Part shown: in pieces, positions 19,145 to 27,715 of the stretch
Numbering within the stretch: position 1 is the first letter of the stretch
How the letters are laid out: each line of letters starts with the position of its first letter
Source of the DNA: Burkholderiaceae bacterium
GTDB taxonomy: Bacteria > Pseudomonadota > Gammaproteobacteria > Burkholderiales > Burkholderiaceae_B
Direction: 5' to 3'
Assembly: GCA_004322135.1 (NCBI GenBank)
Contig: SCSG01000041.1
Coordinates: 1 to 64,000 of the forward strand
Length of the DNA stretch: 64,000 nucleotides
Translations under genes and position numbers: made by a program
The notes under the pieces: model-generated
Seen by the model: only the letters and a program-made list of their open reading frames with translations
Database searches by the model: none
What the model was told of the DNA's origin: nothing

Positions 19145-20122
19145 ATGACCCCCCTGAAAAAAATTGCGGTAGCACTAGGCGACCCCAATGGCATCGGCCC
19201 CGAGATTGCCGTCAAGGCCGCTGCCCATTTCGCCGGCAGCCCCCTGCGGCCGATACTCGTGGGGGATGCATACATCATCGAAGACCAGGCGCGGCGCTAC
19301 GCGCCCGACTTGCCGCTGACACCGCTGGACAGGGAAGACGCCAGCACGAACGGCCTGGTGTTCGTGGATACCAACGCCCTGGCGAAGGCCGACTTCAAGC
19401 CCGGGACCATCACCGCCGAAGCCGGCCGGGCTACCGTGGCGTACGTCACGCGCGCCGTGCAGCTGGCGCAATCGGGTGCGGTCGATGCCGTGATCGGATG
19501 TCCGCACTCGGAAACGGCCATCCACGAGGCCGGCATTCCGTTCTCGGGATACCCGCAGCTTATTGCAGAACTCACCAACACACCCAAGGACAAGGCCTTC
19601 CTGATGCTGGTCGCAGCGGGCCTGCACATTGCCCACGTCACGTTACACGAAAGCGTGAGCAGCGCGCTGCACAGACTGAGCACCGCACTCGTCGTCGATG
19701 CAGCACTGGCCGCCGTGCAGGCTGAAGAGGCACTTGGCAACGCGTGCCCCAGGTTGGGCATATTCGGCATCAACCCACACGCCGGCGAGAATGGGCTGTT
19801 CGGCGACGACGATGCGCGCATTACCGAGCCCGCCGTCAGGCAATTGCGCGAGCGCGGAATCATTGTGGACGGACCGATCGGCGCTGACCTTTTGCTTAGC
19901 CGAGGCAAGCACGACGTGTACCTGGCCATGTTCCACGATCAGGGCCACATCCCCATCAAGCTGCTCAGCCCCTTGCGCTCAAGCGCGCTCACCCTTGGCA
20001 CAGGTATTGTGTTTTCCAGCGTCGGCCACGGCAGCGCCTTCGACATCGCGGGCAAGGGCGTGGCCGACCCGGCCTCGGTCATCGAAACCCTTGGCCTGCT
20101 GAACCACTCCGAAAGAAACTGA
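19145..20122 (+). CDS. tphB: dihydrodiol dehydrogenase of the PdxA family (TphB-like)
   Basis: A 325-residue member of the PdxA family. The opening VALGDPNGIGPEIAVKA, the metal-binding His segments HESVSSALH and FHDQGHIPIK, and NPHAGENG are family marks. PdxA proper acts in vitamin B6 synthesis, but TphB, the terephthalate dihydrodiol dehydrogenase that yields protocatechuate and CO2, belongs to the same family. Position between the beta subunit and the reductase supports TphB. ATG at 19145 removes a long non-coding upstream extension. Confidence 0.83.
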   Translation: MTPLKKIAVALGDPNGIGPEIAVKAAAHFAGSPLRPILVGDAYIIEDQARRYAPDLPLTPLDREDASTNGLVFVDTNALAKADFKPGTITAEAGRATVAYVTRAVQLAQSGAVDAVIGCPHSETAIHEAGIPFSGYPQLIAELTNTPKDKAFLMLVAAGLHIAHVTLHESVSSALHRLSTALVVDAALAAVQAEEALGNACPRLGIFGINPHAGENGLFGDDDARITEPAVRQLRERGIIVDGPIGADLLLSRGKHDVYLAMFHDQGHIPIKLLSPLRSSALTLGTGIVFSSVGHGSAFDIAGKGVADPASVIETLGLLNHSERN

Positions 20123-20128
20123 CAACCC

Positions 20129-21151
20129 ATGGCCTATACGATCCGTGTCGCACAGTCCGAATTCAGCTTTGACTGCGAGGCGCAAACCACCGTTCTGGAG
20201 GGTGCAAAAAAAGCCGGCTTCGACCTGCCCTTCTCCTGCCGCAACGGCGTCTGCGGAAGCTGCAAGGGAAAAGTCGTGGCAGGCACTTTCGACGCCCCCG
20301 AGAACCTTGAAGGCCTGGGCGATGAAGAACGCGCCGCGGGCTACACCCTGTTCTGTCAGGCTCGCCCCACGTCCGATCTCGAAATCGCCGTACGGTCCAT
20401 CTCAAGGACGGACCCGAACGCCATCAAAACCGTGAAGGCCAAGGTCTACAAGGCAACACGCGCCACCCAGGACGTAAGCCTTCTGCAGTTGCGTTTCCCG
20501 GCGGGCACACGCATTCCGTTCAAGGCCGGCCAATACCTGCAGGTCGTGCTCGAGGATGGCGCACGGCGCAGCTATTCCATGTCCAACCCCTCAACCCAGA
20601 ACGACGGCGCCTCTTTGCACATCCGCCACGTCAAGGACGGGCGGTTCTCCCATTACCTGGACTCCGTCGTCGCGGCCGGCGACTTTCTTACCGTGGAAGC
20701 GCCGTTCGGCGACTTCTACCTGCGCCCCGGCGACAAGCCGCTGATTTTTGTGGCCAGCGGCACTGGCTTCGCCCCGATCAAATCCATTCTTGAGACACTG
20801 TTCAAACAGGGCAAACCCACGCGTCCCATTGCGCTGTATTGGGGGGGACGCAGGAAAAGCGACGTGTACATGGCAGACCTGCCACAGAAATGGGCGAAGC
20901 AGTATGAACACTTTACGTTCATTCCCGTCCTGTCGGAAGAAGACAATGGCGTGGACCGAGCCGGCTTTGTGCACGCAGCCGTGCTGGCCGACTACCCAAG
21001 CCTGGCGGGCCACGAGGTGTATGCCTGCGGCGTTCCGGTCATGATCAATGCCGCACGGCACGACTTCACGACCAAGCGACAGCTTCCACCAGACGCATTT
21101 TTCTGCGATGCGTTCGTCGAAGGCGGCGTGCCCGCACCTGTTACATCATGA
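20129..21151 (+). CDS. tphA1: terephthalate dioxygenase reductase component
   Basis: A 340-residue electron-transfer protein. The N-terminal plant-type ferredoxin has CRNGVCGSCKG and the fourth Cys in LFCQARP. The FAD domain has RRSYSMSNPS near residue 150, and the NAD(P) domain has FVASGTGFAPIKSILE near 210 and CGVPVMI near 305. It passes electrons from NAD(P)H to the Rieske centre of TphA2. It begins six bases after tphB and closes the four-gene operon. Length matches TphA1. Confidence 0.88.
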   Translation: MAYTIRVAQSEFSFDCEAQTTVLEGAKKAGFDLPFSCRNGVCGSCKGKVVAGTFDAPENLEGLGDEERAAGYTLFCQARPTSDLEIAVRSISRTDPNAIKTVKAKVYKATRATQDVSLLQLRFPAGTRIPFKAGQYLQVVLEDGARRSYSMSNPSTQNDGASLHIRHVKDGRFSHYLDSVVAAGDFLTVEAPFGDFYLRPGDKPLIFVASGTGFAPIKSILETLFKQGKPTRPIALYWGGRRKSDVYMADLPQKWAKQYEHFTFIPVLSEEDNGVDRAGFVHAAVLADYPSLAGHEVYACGVPVMINAARHDFTTKRQLPPDAFFCDAFVEGGVPAPVTS

Positions 21152-21240
21152 ACCGTGGTGGCGCGGGCAAGTTTTCCGCGCGCCGGTAGTTTGCTGCTAC
21201 AGTAGCGTGGCACACACTTAACAGGTAGATGGAGACCACC

Positions 21241-21834
21241 ATGAACCGTAGCAGTTCCAACGAACGGCAACGCATTATCGTCGGAATAAGCGGCGCATCG
21301 GGTGCGATTTATGGGGTTCGGCTGCTCCAGTTGCTGCGCACCCTGAACATCGAAACCCATCTTGTCATCAGCAAGTCGGCGCAGATAACCCTGAAGTACG
21401 AAACCGGTCTGGCCCCTGCGGACGTCAAGGCGCTGGCCGATTTCAACTACACCAGCACCGACATCGGCGCGGCCATTTCAAGCGGGTCATTCAAGGTCGG
21501 CGGCATGATCGTCGCCCCATGTTCCATCAAGACCCTATCCGAAATTGCAACCGGCATCACCAGCAGCCTGCTGTCCCGCGCAGCGGATGTCGCCCTGAAA
21601 GAACGCAAGCGGCTCGTCCTGATTGTCCGGGAAACCCCCTTGCATCTCGGGCATCTGCGCAGCATGGCCGCAGTGACCGAGGCCGGGGCCATTGTCTACC
21701 CCCCAGTCCCGGCGTTTTACGCCAAGCCCGAATCGATCGAAGCCATGGTCGATCACACACTGGGACGCGTGCTGGATCTTTTCGGTCTCGAATCCCAGAC
21801 CGTGCGCCGTTGGGACCCGAAGCACATCGGCTGA
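21241..21834 (+). CDS. ubiX: flavin prenyltransferase, UbiX/Pad1 family
   Basis: A 197-residue enzyme that attaches a dimethylallyl unit to FMN, making the cofactor of UbiD-type decarboxylases. VGISGASGAIYGVRLLQLL is the FMN-binding start, APCSIKTLSEIATGI the middle motif and RETPLHLGHLRSM the C-terminal active region. ATG at 21241 has GGAG at six-base spacing; 21229 is the alternative. No UbiD gene is in the window. It follows the tph-like operon by 89 bases and the next gene by 39, so it may serve protocatechuate metabolism or ubiquinone synthesis. Confidence 0.9.
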   Translation: MNRSSSNERQRIIVGISGASGAIYGVRLLQLLRTLNIETHLVISKSAQITLKYETGLAPADVKALADFNYTSTDIGAAISSGSFKVGGMIVAPCSIKTLSEIATGITSSLLSRAADVALKERKRLVLIVRETPLHLGHLRSMAAVTEAGAIVYPPVPAFYAKPESIEAMVDHTLGRVLDLFGLESQTVRRWDPKHIG

Positions 21835-21873
21835 GCAGGCCTCAAGGCAATCCACACAGGAACGAAGGCGCCC

Positions 21874-22455
21874 ATGGCTGACGACCTAAAAAAACACTTT
21901 GATGCGCTATGGCAATACACGCTGGCCGCCTACAAACGCGAAGGCGTGCCGGCAACCTGCCTTGCGCTGCAAGACAGGTATGGCCTGGATGTCAATGTGC
22001 TTTTTCTGTGCCTGTTTGCAGGCGCTCGGGGCCATGAACTGCCCACACACGAATTCGCGCTGATCGACGACATTGTGGCGCCATGGAAAGAAGGCGTCAT
22101 TCACCCGCTGCGATCCGTGCGCCGACTCCTGAAAGCCCGGATTCCGTCATCCCCCGAATTGGTGGGGACCCTGTATCGCAATGTTCTGACATCGGAGATC
22201 AAGGCAGAGGAACACGAACACTATCTCATCGCCACGACACTGCGCATTCCTGCCGGCGCTGCCGACGACGCCATCACGGCAGTCAATCTTGTCCGTTATT
22301 TTCGGCTATCGGGCGCCCCTGTCAATCACGACAGCATCACGATACTGGCCAACCTGATGAGCGGGGTCACGACCGATACCACCGCGATCGAAGCGCAGCG
22401 ACTGCTGAAGCAGTCTTCACTTTCCCTGCCACCTCTGGAAACAGGGAAAGGGTGA
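21874..22455 (+). CDS. TIGR02444 (DUF2390) family protein
   Basis: A 193-residue protein with the family opening LWQYTLAAYKREGVPATCLAL followed by QDRYGLDVNVLFLCL. Function is unknown. Members are small helical proteins found mainly in proteobacteria. It follows ubiX by 39 bases in the same direction, probably cotranscribed, and converges with the cupin gene. Confidence 0.75.
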   Translation: MADDLKKHFDALWQYTLAAYKREGVPATCLALQDRYGLDVNVLFLCLFAGARGHELPTHEFALIDDIVAPWKEGVIHPLRSVRRLLKARIPSSPELVGTLYRNVLTSEIKAEEHEHYLIATTLRIPAGAADDAITAVNLVRYFRLSGAPVNHDSITILANLMSGVTTDTTAIEAQRLLKQSSLSLPPLETGKG

Positions 22456-22481
22456 CGTGATGGATTTCAGCCGCGGGCGCG

Positions 22482-22874
22482 TCAACGCGCGTCCGCGCTT
22501 TCGTCGTAGTAATGGATTTCCAGCAGCATGCAGCCCTTCTCGGATTTGAACGGGCCATGCACCGCGCCTGGCGGGCGGCAGGCGTAGGTACCAGGCGGGA
22601 AACTGACGCCGCCGTTGCCATGTTCATCATTACCCACGGTCAGGTCACCCGAGAGCAGATAAACCTCTTCCCAATAATCATGCACGAAGGGAGCGGTTGT
22701 GTAAGTGCCCGGGTCGAAGCGCAAATGGCGCGTGCGACTGCCACGCTTGTTCTCGTAATCAAGGCTGCCGGCCAATATCTGTTCCTTGATACCTTCCGGA
22801 TATCCCTGCGGCGTCGACCACCCGCGTGTCAGGTCGATCGTATGAAACTCGTCATGCTTCTTGTTCACTGCCAT
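22482..22874 (-). CDS. cupin domain protein
   Basis: A 130-residue single-domain cupin. Motif 1 appears as APFVHDYWEEVYLLSGDL and motif 2 as GTYACRPPGAVHGPF, giving His and Glu metal ligands. The start at 22874 has AGGAG upstream; the open frame continues 13 codons further without a better site. It is 29 bases after the flavin reductase gene and last in the HpaB/HpaC unit. A dioxygenase, isomerase or sensing role on a phenolic product is possible. Confidence 0.8.
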   Translation of the reverse strand: MAVNKKHDEFHTIDLTRGWSTPQGYPEGIKEQILAGSLDYENKRGSRTRHLRFDPGTYTTAPFVHDYWEEVYLLSGDLTVGNDEHGNGGVSFPPGTYACRPPGAVHGPFKSEKGCMLLEIHYYDESADAR

Positions 22875-22903
22875 TTTGGCATCTCTCCTGTATTGATCGT
22901 GGA

Positions 22904-23452
22904 TCAGCCCCAACCGGTCACCGAAAATTCGCTCAGCGAGCTATCGGCCGGCGGCAGGGCTCTGAGTTGATCCCGCGAGTAGGTTCCGTAGGCGCCGCGG
23001 AAAAAAAGCAGCGGCTTGGTCGGTGTCCGAAGGTGACAGTTCGTCACCCGGCCCAAGAATACCAGGTGGTCACCGCCGTCGACCTCGGCCTCTTTATCGC
23101 ACTCCAGCTGAGCCAGCGAATCGTGAAACAACGCGCAGCCGTTATGCCCTTCGGTGAAGACGCTCTTCTTGAAATCAGCCGTCGACGGCTTGGCAAACAT
23201 GCTGGACAACGACTGCTGATTGTGCGCGAGGATGTTGACGGAAAAATTCCGTGCTTCCTTGAGAGAGCGAAAGACGTTGGTGTTGCGGGCCACCGAAAAG
23301 AGGATCAGCGGCGGATCAAGCGACACCGACGAAAACGAGTTTACCGTGACGCCAACGTGCTCGCCGTCGGGCGTGCGTGCGGTAATGATTGCCACGCCGG
23401 TTGCGTAACATCCCAGTACGTTGCGAAGCGCACGCGGGTCGATCTGTTCCAT
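22904..23452 (-). CDS. flavin reductase, HpaC family
   Basis: A 182-residue NAD(P)H:flavin reductase domain protein. LRNVLGCYATGVAIITART is the typical opening, TVNSFSSVSLDPPLILFSV the flavin-binding segment, and FRGAYGTYSRDQL the C-terminal strand. The start at 23452 is the first Met giving a conventional N-terminus. It supplies reduced flavin to the HpaB-type monooxygenase encoded 16 bases upstream; such pairs form two-component phenol hydroxylases. Confidence 0.9.
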   Translation of the reverse strand: MEQIDPRALRNVLGCYATGVAIITARTPDGEHVGVTVNSFSSVSLDPPLILFSVARNTNVFRSLKEARNFSVNILAHNQQSLSSMFAKPSTADFKKSVFTEGHNGCALFHDSLAQLECDKEAEVDGGDHLVFLGRVTNCHLRTPTKPLLFFRGAYGTYSRDQLRALPPADSSLSEFSVTGWG

Positions 23453-23468
23453 ATGGCTGGCGCCCTTG

Positions 23469-24959
23469 TCAAGCACTGTGTGCCTTGGTCTGTTGATCAG
23501 CGGCTGCCTGCGGCAGCCCATATCCCTTCATGACGTCGTCCACCATACCTGTTGCCCTATCCCAATCGTATGAACGGAACGCATGGCCACGGGTAACCAT
23601 GGTTGCGCCCGAATAAAACATCTCGTACTGCAAATGGCGCGAGCCGAATTCCGACCCCACCGCGTCCCAGGCCAATTTGAACAGCTTCACGCGTCCCAGG
23701 GAATCGGTCACCGGCGATTGCTGCGTTTCGCCAATCAACCGGGCAAGCTCCGGATTGGCAAAGTCCTCGACAGAAGACGGCAGCATGATCATGCCGCCAC
23801 CCGCAAGCTCGCGCAAGGTATGAACGAGTTTCGGGTACAGCTGCTGCGTGAGTACGATGGCGGCGTACAGGCGCTTGGCGCTGGGCACAAAGTATTTGCC
23901 ATACATGGAACCGCTGACTTCCATGGCTTCGACCAGCCCTTCAACCATGCTGACTTCAGCAGCCATCTGACCCAGGGTTTCCTTGACGGACGGAAATCCG
24001 ATAATGCCGTTGGTCTCGGTAATTTTTCGTGCCAGACCAAGCAGGAAGCGCATTTTCACCATGACGCGAACCTGGCACTGATAATTCTGATAAACGTGGG
24101 CGGGCGTGCTGTGCCACTGACTCTGTGCCATCTTGATGTCGTTGTGCACAAACACCCGGTCCCAGGGGACCTTCACTTCATCAAAGTACAGGACGCTGTC
24201 GTTCTCGTCGAACGATGACGACAGCGGGTTATCGAATGTCGACGTCGCCGCCTCTTCATACGATTTACGGGACAGAATCTTCACGCCTTTGGCATTCAGT
24301 GGCACCATCGCCGTAAAGCTGTAACGTTCATCGCCCGGCTTCAGGGGCTGAATGGCGGCCACGAGCACTTCGTTGGACATTGGGCAGCCGGTGCCCAGCA
24401 TCTTGGCGCCTTTTATCGTAATGCCTTCGTGATCTTCGTCGACGACGCCCGCCACCAGGAATTTGTTTGCCTGTTCAGACGCGCTTTTGCTGCGGTCCGC
24501 CTGTGGATTGATGATGACGTAAGTCAGGTAGAGATCGTTGTCGCGGGCATACTCGTAATACCCCGACAGCGCCTCGGCGAATTTTTCACCGGACTGCCGG
24601 AACACATCCATGCCCATATACATGCCCGAAATCACGGAAGCGACGTGGTCCGGCGAGCGCCCCAGAAAACCGCTGGAAAGCTGGGCCCAGGACTCGAGCG
24701 CGTGCCGGCGTTCCACGAGTTCGATGTAAGAGGTGGGCAGTTGCCACATGCGGCTTACCCTCTCCCCCGTCGTGGGGGAGGCATAGGTCATCTGCTCAAG
24801 GTTTTCCGGGCGCGCCTGGTAGTCGTACATTGCCGCCACCGAACGAACGGCGTGACGGAAGGCAGGGTGATCGACATGATTCTCGACAAGCTTGCCATGA
24901 AGGTAAATCTCGCGGCCATCCCGCAATTCGTCGATGTATTTCTTCCCATCTTTCGACAT
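23469..24959 (-). CDS. flavin-dependent monooxygenase, HpaB (4-hydroxyphenylacetate 3-hydroxylase) family
   Basis: A 496-residue FADH2-using monooxygenase. The start region is YIDELRDGREIYLHGKLV, HpaB-like; the central acyl-CoA-dehydrogenase-like core includes GTGCPMSNEVLVA and VPWDRVFV; ELAGGGMIMLPSS and SEFGSRHLQYEMFY are family segments toward the C-terminus. The start at 24959 follows AGAGGAG. Relatives hydroxylate 4-hydroxyphenylacetate, chlorophenols or heteroaromatics; the substrate is not readable. It forms a unit with the HpaC-type reductase and a cupin. Confidence 0.9.
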   Translation of the reverse strand: MSKDGKKYIDELRDGREIYLHGKLVENHVDHPAFRHAVRSVAAMYDYQARPENLEQMTYASPTTGERVSRMWQLPTSYIELVERRHALESWAQLSSGFLGRSPDHVASVISGMYMGMDVFRQSGEKFAEALSGYYEYARDNDLYLTYVIINPQADRSKSASEQANKFLVAGVVDEDHEGITIKGAKMLGTGCPMSNEVLVAAIQPLKPGDERYSFTAMVPLNAKGVKILSRKSYEEAATSTFDNPLSSSFDENDSVLYFDEVKVPWDRVFVHNDIKMAQSQWHSTPAHVYQNYQCQVRVMVKMRFLLGLARKITETNGIIGFPSVKETLGQMAAEVSMVEGLVEAMEVSGSMYGKYFVPSAKRLYAAIVLTQQLYPKLVHTLRELAGGGMIMLPSSVEDFANPELARLIGETQQSPVTDSLGRVKLFKLAWDAVGSEFGSRHLQYEMFYSGATMVTRGHAFRSYDWDRATGMVDDVMKGYGLPQAAADQQTKAHSA

Positions 24960-25344
24960 GGTGTGAGCTCCTCTTCTGATTAATCGCCAGATGCTGATGG
25001 CCACGCAAACAGTCAAAATAAAAATACGCCGTCAAGCCAGAACCCTGTAATCCGGCAATGGCGAGCGCGCGTACTTTTACAACTTCTTTTCAAAACCATG
25101 CCTCAGTCAGGCGCGCGCGGGCGGAAAAGCCGCTGATACCGCGCAGGATGACAACCTTGGCATGATCATTTTATTCCCATTGCAGACTATGTCCAATGAA
25201 TGGCCGCCATTCAGACGAGCAGAAGCCGAGGCAACAGTCCGTTCATGCACAAAACGGTTAGCTTGATGCGACGCCAGGCGATGGGCCGCAAACACTGTGG
25301 TGGCGGCCGTCAAAAGCCCGTGGCTTTCCTGGTGTTCTGCCTGG
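24960..25344. other. intergenic region upstream of the HpaB-type gene, 385 bases
   Basis: No coding sequence is supported. It separates the livF end from the monooxygenase start, both minus. It should hold the monooxygenase promoter. A TTGACG and AT-rich stretch lies near 25010-25035 on the minus strand, and a perfect palindrome lies at 25197-25213. Confidence 0.6.
25197..25213. promoter_or_regulatory. 17-bp palindrome, operator candidate
   Basis: TGAATGGC-C-GCCATTCA is an exact palindrome with a one-base centre, about 240 bases upstream of the HpaB-type start. Regulator unknown. Confidence 0.45.
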
Positions 25345-26031
25345 TTATTCCGGATCCGTGACTTCGGCACCTGCCGGCTCGGCCAGGACCTCTCCGCGCT
25401 CGATCTGCAATGTCCGATCGGCGATCTTGTCGAGCAGTGCCGGACTGGACTCGGTAATAAGCAACGCAAGCTCGGGACGGTGCTTGCGCAAATCTCCGAG
25501 TGTGCGCGCGTAATCCATTGCCAGCGCGGGTGCCAGGCCCTGAAAGGGCTCGTCCAGAAGCAGCACCTTGCGCGCCACCATAAGGGCCCGGCCCAGTGCC
25601 ACCATTTTCCCCTGGCCACCCGAGACACCGCCCCCAGACCTTGAACGCAACCCACGCAACTGAGGTAGCAGTGTATAAACCTCATCAAGCCGGCGTTCAG
25701 CCTCGACTGAGCCAAGCTTCAATGCCAGCGCCGGAAGCCTGATGTTTTCTTCGACGCTTAATTCCGCAACAAGGCGACGATCTTCAGGGGCGTAGCCTAT
25801 GCCAACGTGCGCACGGCGATAAGCTGACATGGCGCCCAGGTTGTCCAAATCAAGGTGGATGCTACCGCTGTCCAACGGCAGAAGTCCCATGATCGCCCGC
25901 AGCGTGGTCGTCTTGCCAGCGCCATTGCGTCCAATCAATACCGTGGTCTTGCCTTCGACAACCTCGCAGCTGACGTCACGCAGTATGCGAATGCCTTCGA
26001 TCGACACCTGGATTTTGTCGAGGCGCAGCAT
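25345..26031 (-). CDS. livF: ABC transporter ATPase, LivF type (second system)
   Basis: A 228-residue ATP-binding subunit. Walker A is GRNGAGKTT, the signature SGGQGKMVAL and Walker B LLLDEPFQGL. Its start overlaps the livG stop by one base. It is last in a five-gene livK-livH-livM-livG-livF operon on the minus strand, upstream of the flavin monooxygenase unit. Confidence 0.92.
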   Translation of the reverse strand: MLRLDKIQVSIEGIRILRDVSCEVVEGKTTVLIGRNGAGKTTTLRAIMGLLPLDSGSIHLDLDNLGAMSAYRRAHVGIGYAPEDRRLVAELSVEENIRLPALALKLGSVEAERRLDEVYTLLPQLRGLRSRSGGGVSGGQGKMVALGRALMVARKVLLLDEPFQGLAPALAMDYARTLGDLRKHRPELALLITESSPALLDKIADRTLQIERGEVLAEPAGAEVTDPE

Positions 26032-26783
26032 CAGGCCACCCCCACCACGTTCTGCAGAACCCGCTCATCCTTGAAGACTTCGCCAGGGCTACCCGAAACC
26101 ATGATGCTTCCCGCGCTGCAGACGAGCACACGATTGGCATACCGGGCAACCACATCCATGTCGTGCTCGACAAAAAGCGCGGTTATCTGCTGCTGGCGAA
26201 GCGCCTTCATCAGCGCCTCCATCAATGGAAAGCGCTCCAGCGCACTTACGCCACTGGTAGGTTCATCCAGCAGCAACAAGCGCGGCTTGAGCGCCAGCGC
26301 CACGGCGACATCGAGCAGTTTCCGGTGACCTTCCGGCAAGGCGCGGCTGATGTGATTTCTGTCGTCAAACAGCCCGACAAGCCGGAGCAATTCCTCGGCC
26401 TGCTCACGCCGTGCCGCCGTCTCAAGTGGACGCACCATCGTCCACAACCCGTCGTGTGCCGCCAGGGCCAGCATGATGTTATCGATGACGCGGTGGGAGG
26501 AAAAGAGCTGCGGTATCTGAAACGCGCGCGCCACGCCAAGGCGCGTTATGGCACGGGGCATGAGCCCGGTGATGTCGCGACCATCAAGATGGATGCTTCC
26601 TGCGGTGGGGCGCAAATAGCCGGTACAAAGGTTGAGCAACGTTGTCTTGCCCGAGCCGTTGGGACCGATGACTGCAAGGAATTCATTTTCGTAAACCTGG
26701 ACGTTCATGCCGTCAGCGGCCTTCACGCCGCTGAATTCCAATTCAAGGTCTTTCGTTTCGAGGATGGGCTGTTTCTGATTCAT
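26031..26783 (-). CDS. livG: ABC transporter ATPase, LivG type (second system)
   Basis: A 250-residue ATP-binding subunit with GPNGSGKTT, the LivG-style relaxed signature LPEGHRKLLD, LLLLDEPTSG and the terminal helix GEVFKDERVLQNVVG. Four-base overlap with livM upstream and one-base overlap with livF downstream. It powers the same importer as its neighbours. Confidence 0.92.
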   Translation of the reverse strand: MNQKQPILETKDLELEFSGVKAADGMNVQVYENEFLAVIGPNGSGKTTLLNLCTGYLRPTAGSIHLDGRDITGLMPRAITRLGVARAFQIPQLFSSHRVIDNIMLALAAHDGLWTMVRPLETAARREQAEELLRLVGLFDDRNHISRALPEGHRKLLDVAVALALKPRLLLLDEPTSGVSALERFPLMEALMKALRQQQITALFVEHDMDVVARYANRVLVCSAGSIMVSGSPGEVFKDERVLQNVVGVA

Positions 26784-27715
26784 TGCGCCGATGACTCATC
26801 GCGGCGCGCAAGAAGGCCGTACAACCCCCTTGGCATGAACATGATGACAATGATGAGGGCCGCGCCTTCAATGAAGCTCCAGGCGTCGGTTACCGTAACC
26901 GACGCCGTATGCAGCAATTCGAGGAATACTGCCCCCATGAAAGGCCCCACCACACCACCGATTCCTCCCAGCACGGCAACCAGAACGAGATGGCCCGAGG
27001 CCGTCCAGAACGTGAAATCGGGCACGACACGACCGATGGCAAAGCCCGCAATCGCGCCACCAAGCCCGGCCAGTGCGGCGGAAACGACGTAGGCGATAAG
27101 CAGGACTGCCCAGACCGGAACACCCAGGTATTCAAGCCGAATCTCGTTGGTGCGGACAGCCGACAGCGCCTGGCCAAGCGGACTATTCAGGTAGCGACTT
27201 ACCCCGTAGCCCACGAGCACCATCAGTGTCAGGCCAAGGTAGAACAAAATATTCTTGAAAACCGGTTCGCTGAACGCGAAACCAAAAACGGTTGGAATGG
27301 GCACAGGTATTCCGTCGGTGCCGCCGGTAACATTGTAGAGTTTGGCGAACAGCGCATAGAAAACCATCGACACGGCAAGATTGAGCATAGCGAAGAAGAT
27401 GGCGCGATACCGAATAAGGAAGGCGCCCACGATAACGCCGGTCAGGCTTGATACCAGAACAGAAAACACCAGAAGCGTCGCAAAATCGCCAACGCCGGCA
27501 CGCGCCAGGAAAGCAACCCCGTAAGCACTCGCGGCGTAGAACATGGCATGACCCAGCGAGATCAGGCCAGCCCGCAACAGCACCGCAACCCCAAGTGCCG
27601 CAATTCCGTTTGCGATGGCCAGAATCAGCACGAACTGGAGCCAGTGGGCAAACAACGGCAGGACAGCAATGACGATGATTGCCGCAACAATGAAAATGGA
27701 ACGCGCGCGCATCAT
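26780..27715 (-). CDS. livM: ABC transporter permease, LivM type (second system)
   Basis: A 311-residue inner-membrane permease with about nine hydrophobic segments. GLISLGHAMFYAASAYG and GIGGVVGPFMGAVFLE are LivM family marks. An ATG at 27715 overlaps the livH stop by four bases; 27712 is not a start but the second codon region. It is unfused here, unlike the first system, and forms the pore with LivH. Confidence 0.9.
   Translation of the reverse strand: MMRARSIFIVAAIIVIAVLPLFAHWLQFVLILAIANGIAALGVAVLLRAGLISLGHAMFYAASAYGVAFLARAGVGDFATLLVFSVLVSSLTGVIVGAFLIRYRAIFFAMLNLAVSMVFYALFAKLYNVTGGTDGIPVPIPTVFGFAFSEPVFKNILFYLGLTLMVLVGYGVSRYLNSPLGQALSAVRTNEIRLEYLGVPVWAVLLIAYVVSAALAGLGGAIAGFAIGRVVPDFTFWTASGHLVLVAVLGGIGGVVGPFMGAVFLELLHTASVTVTDAWSFIEGAALIIVIMFMPRGLYGLLARRDESSAQ

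Noticed and set aside
19145-20122. Vitamin B6 gene pdxA
   Set aside because: Family is the same, but position between dioxygenase subunit and reductase genes fits TphB better.
25107-25715. 202-codon minus-strand frame overlapping livF
   Set aside because: Out of frame with livF; the unique part has no protein-like pattern.
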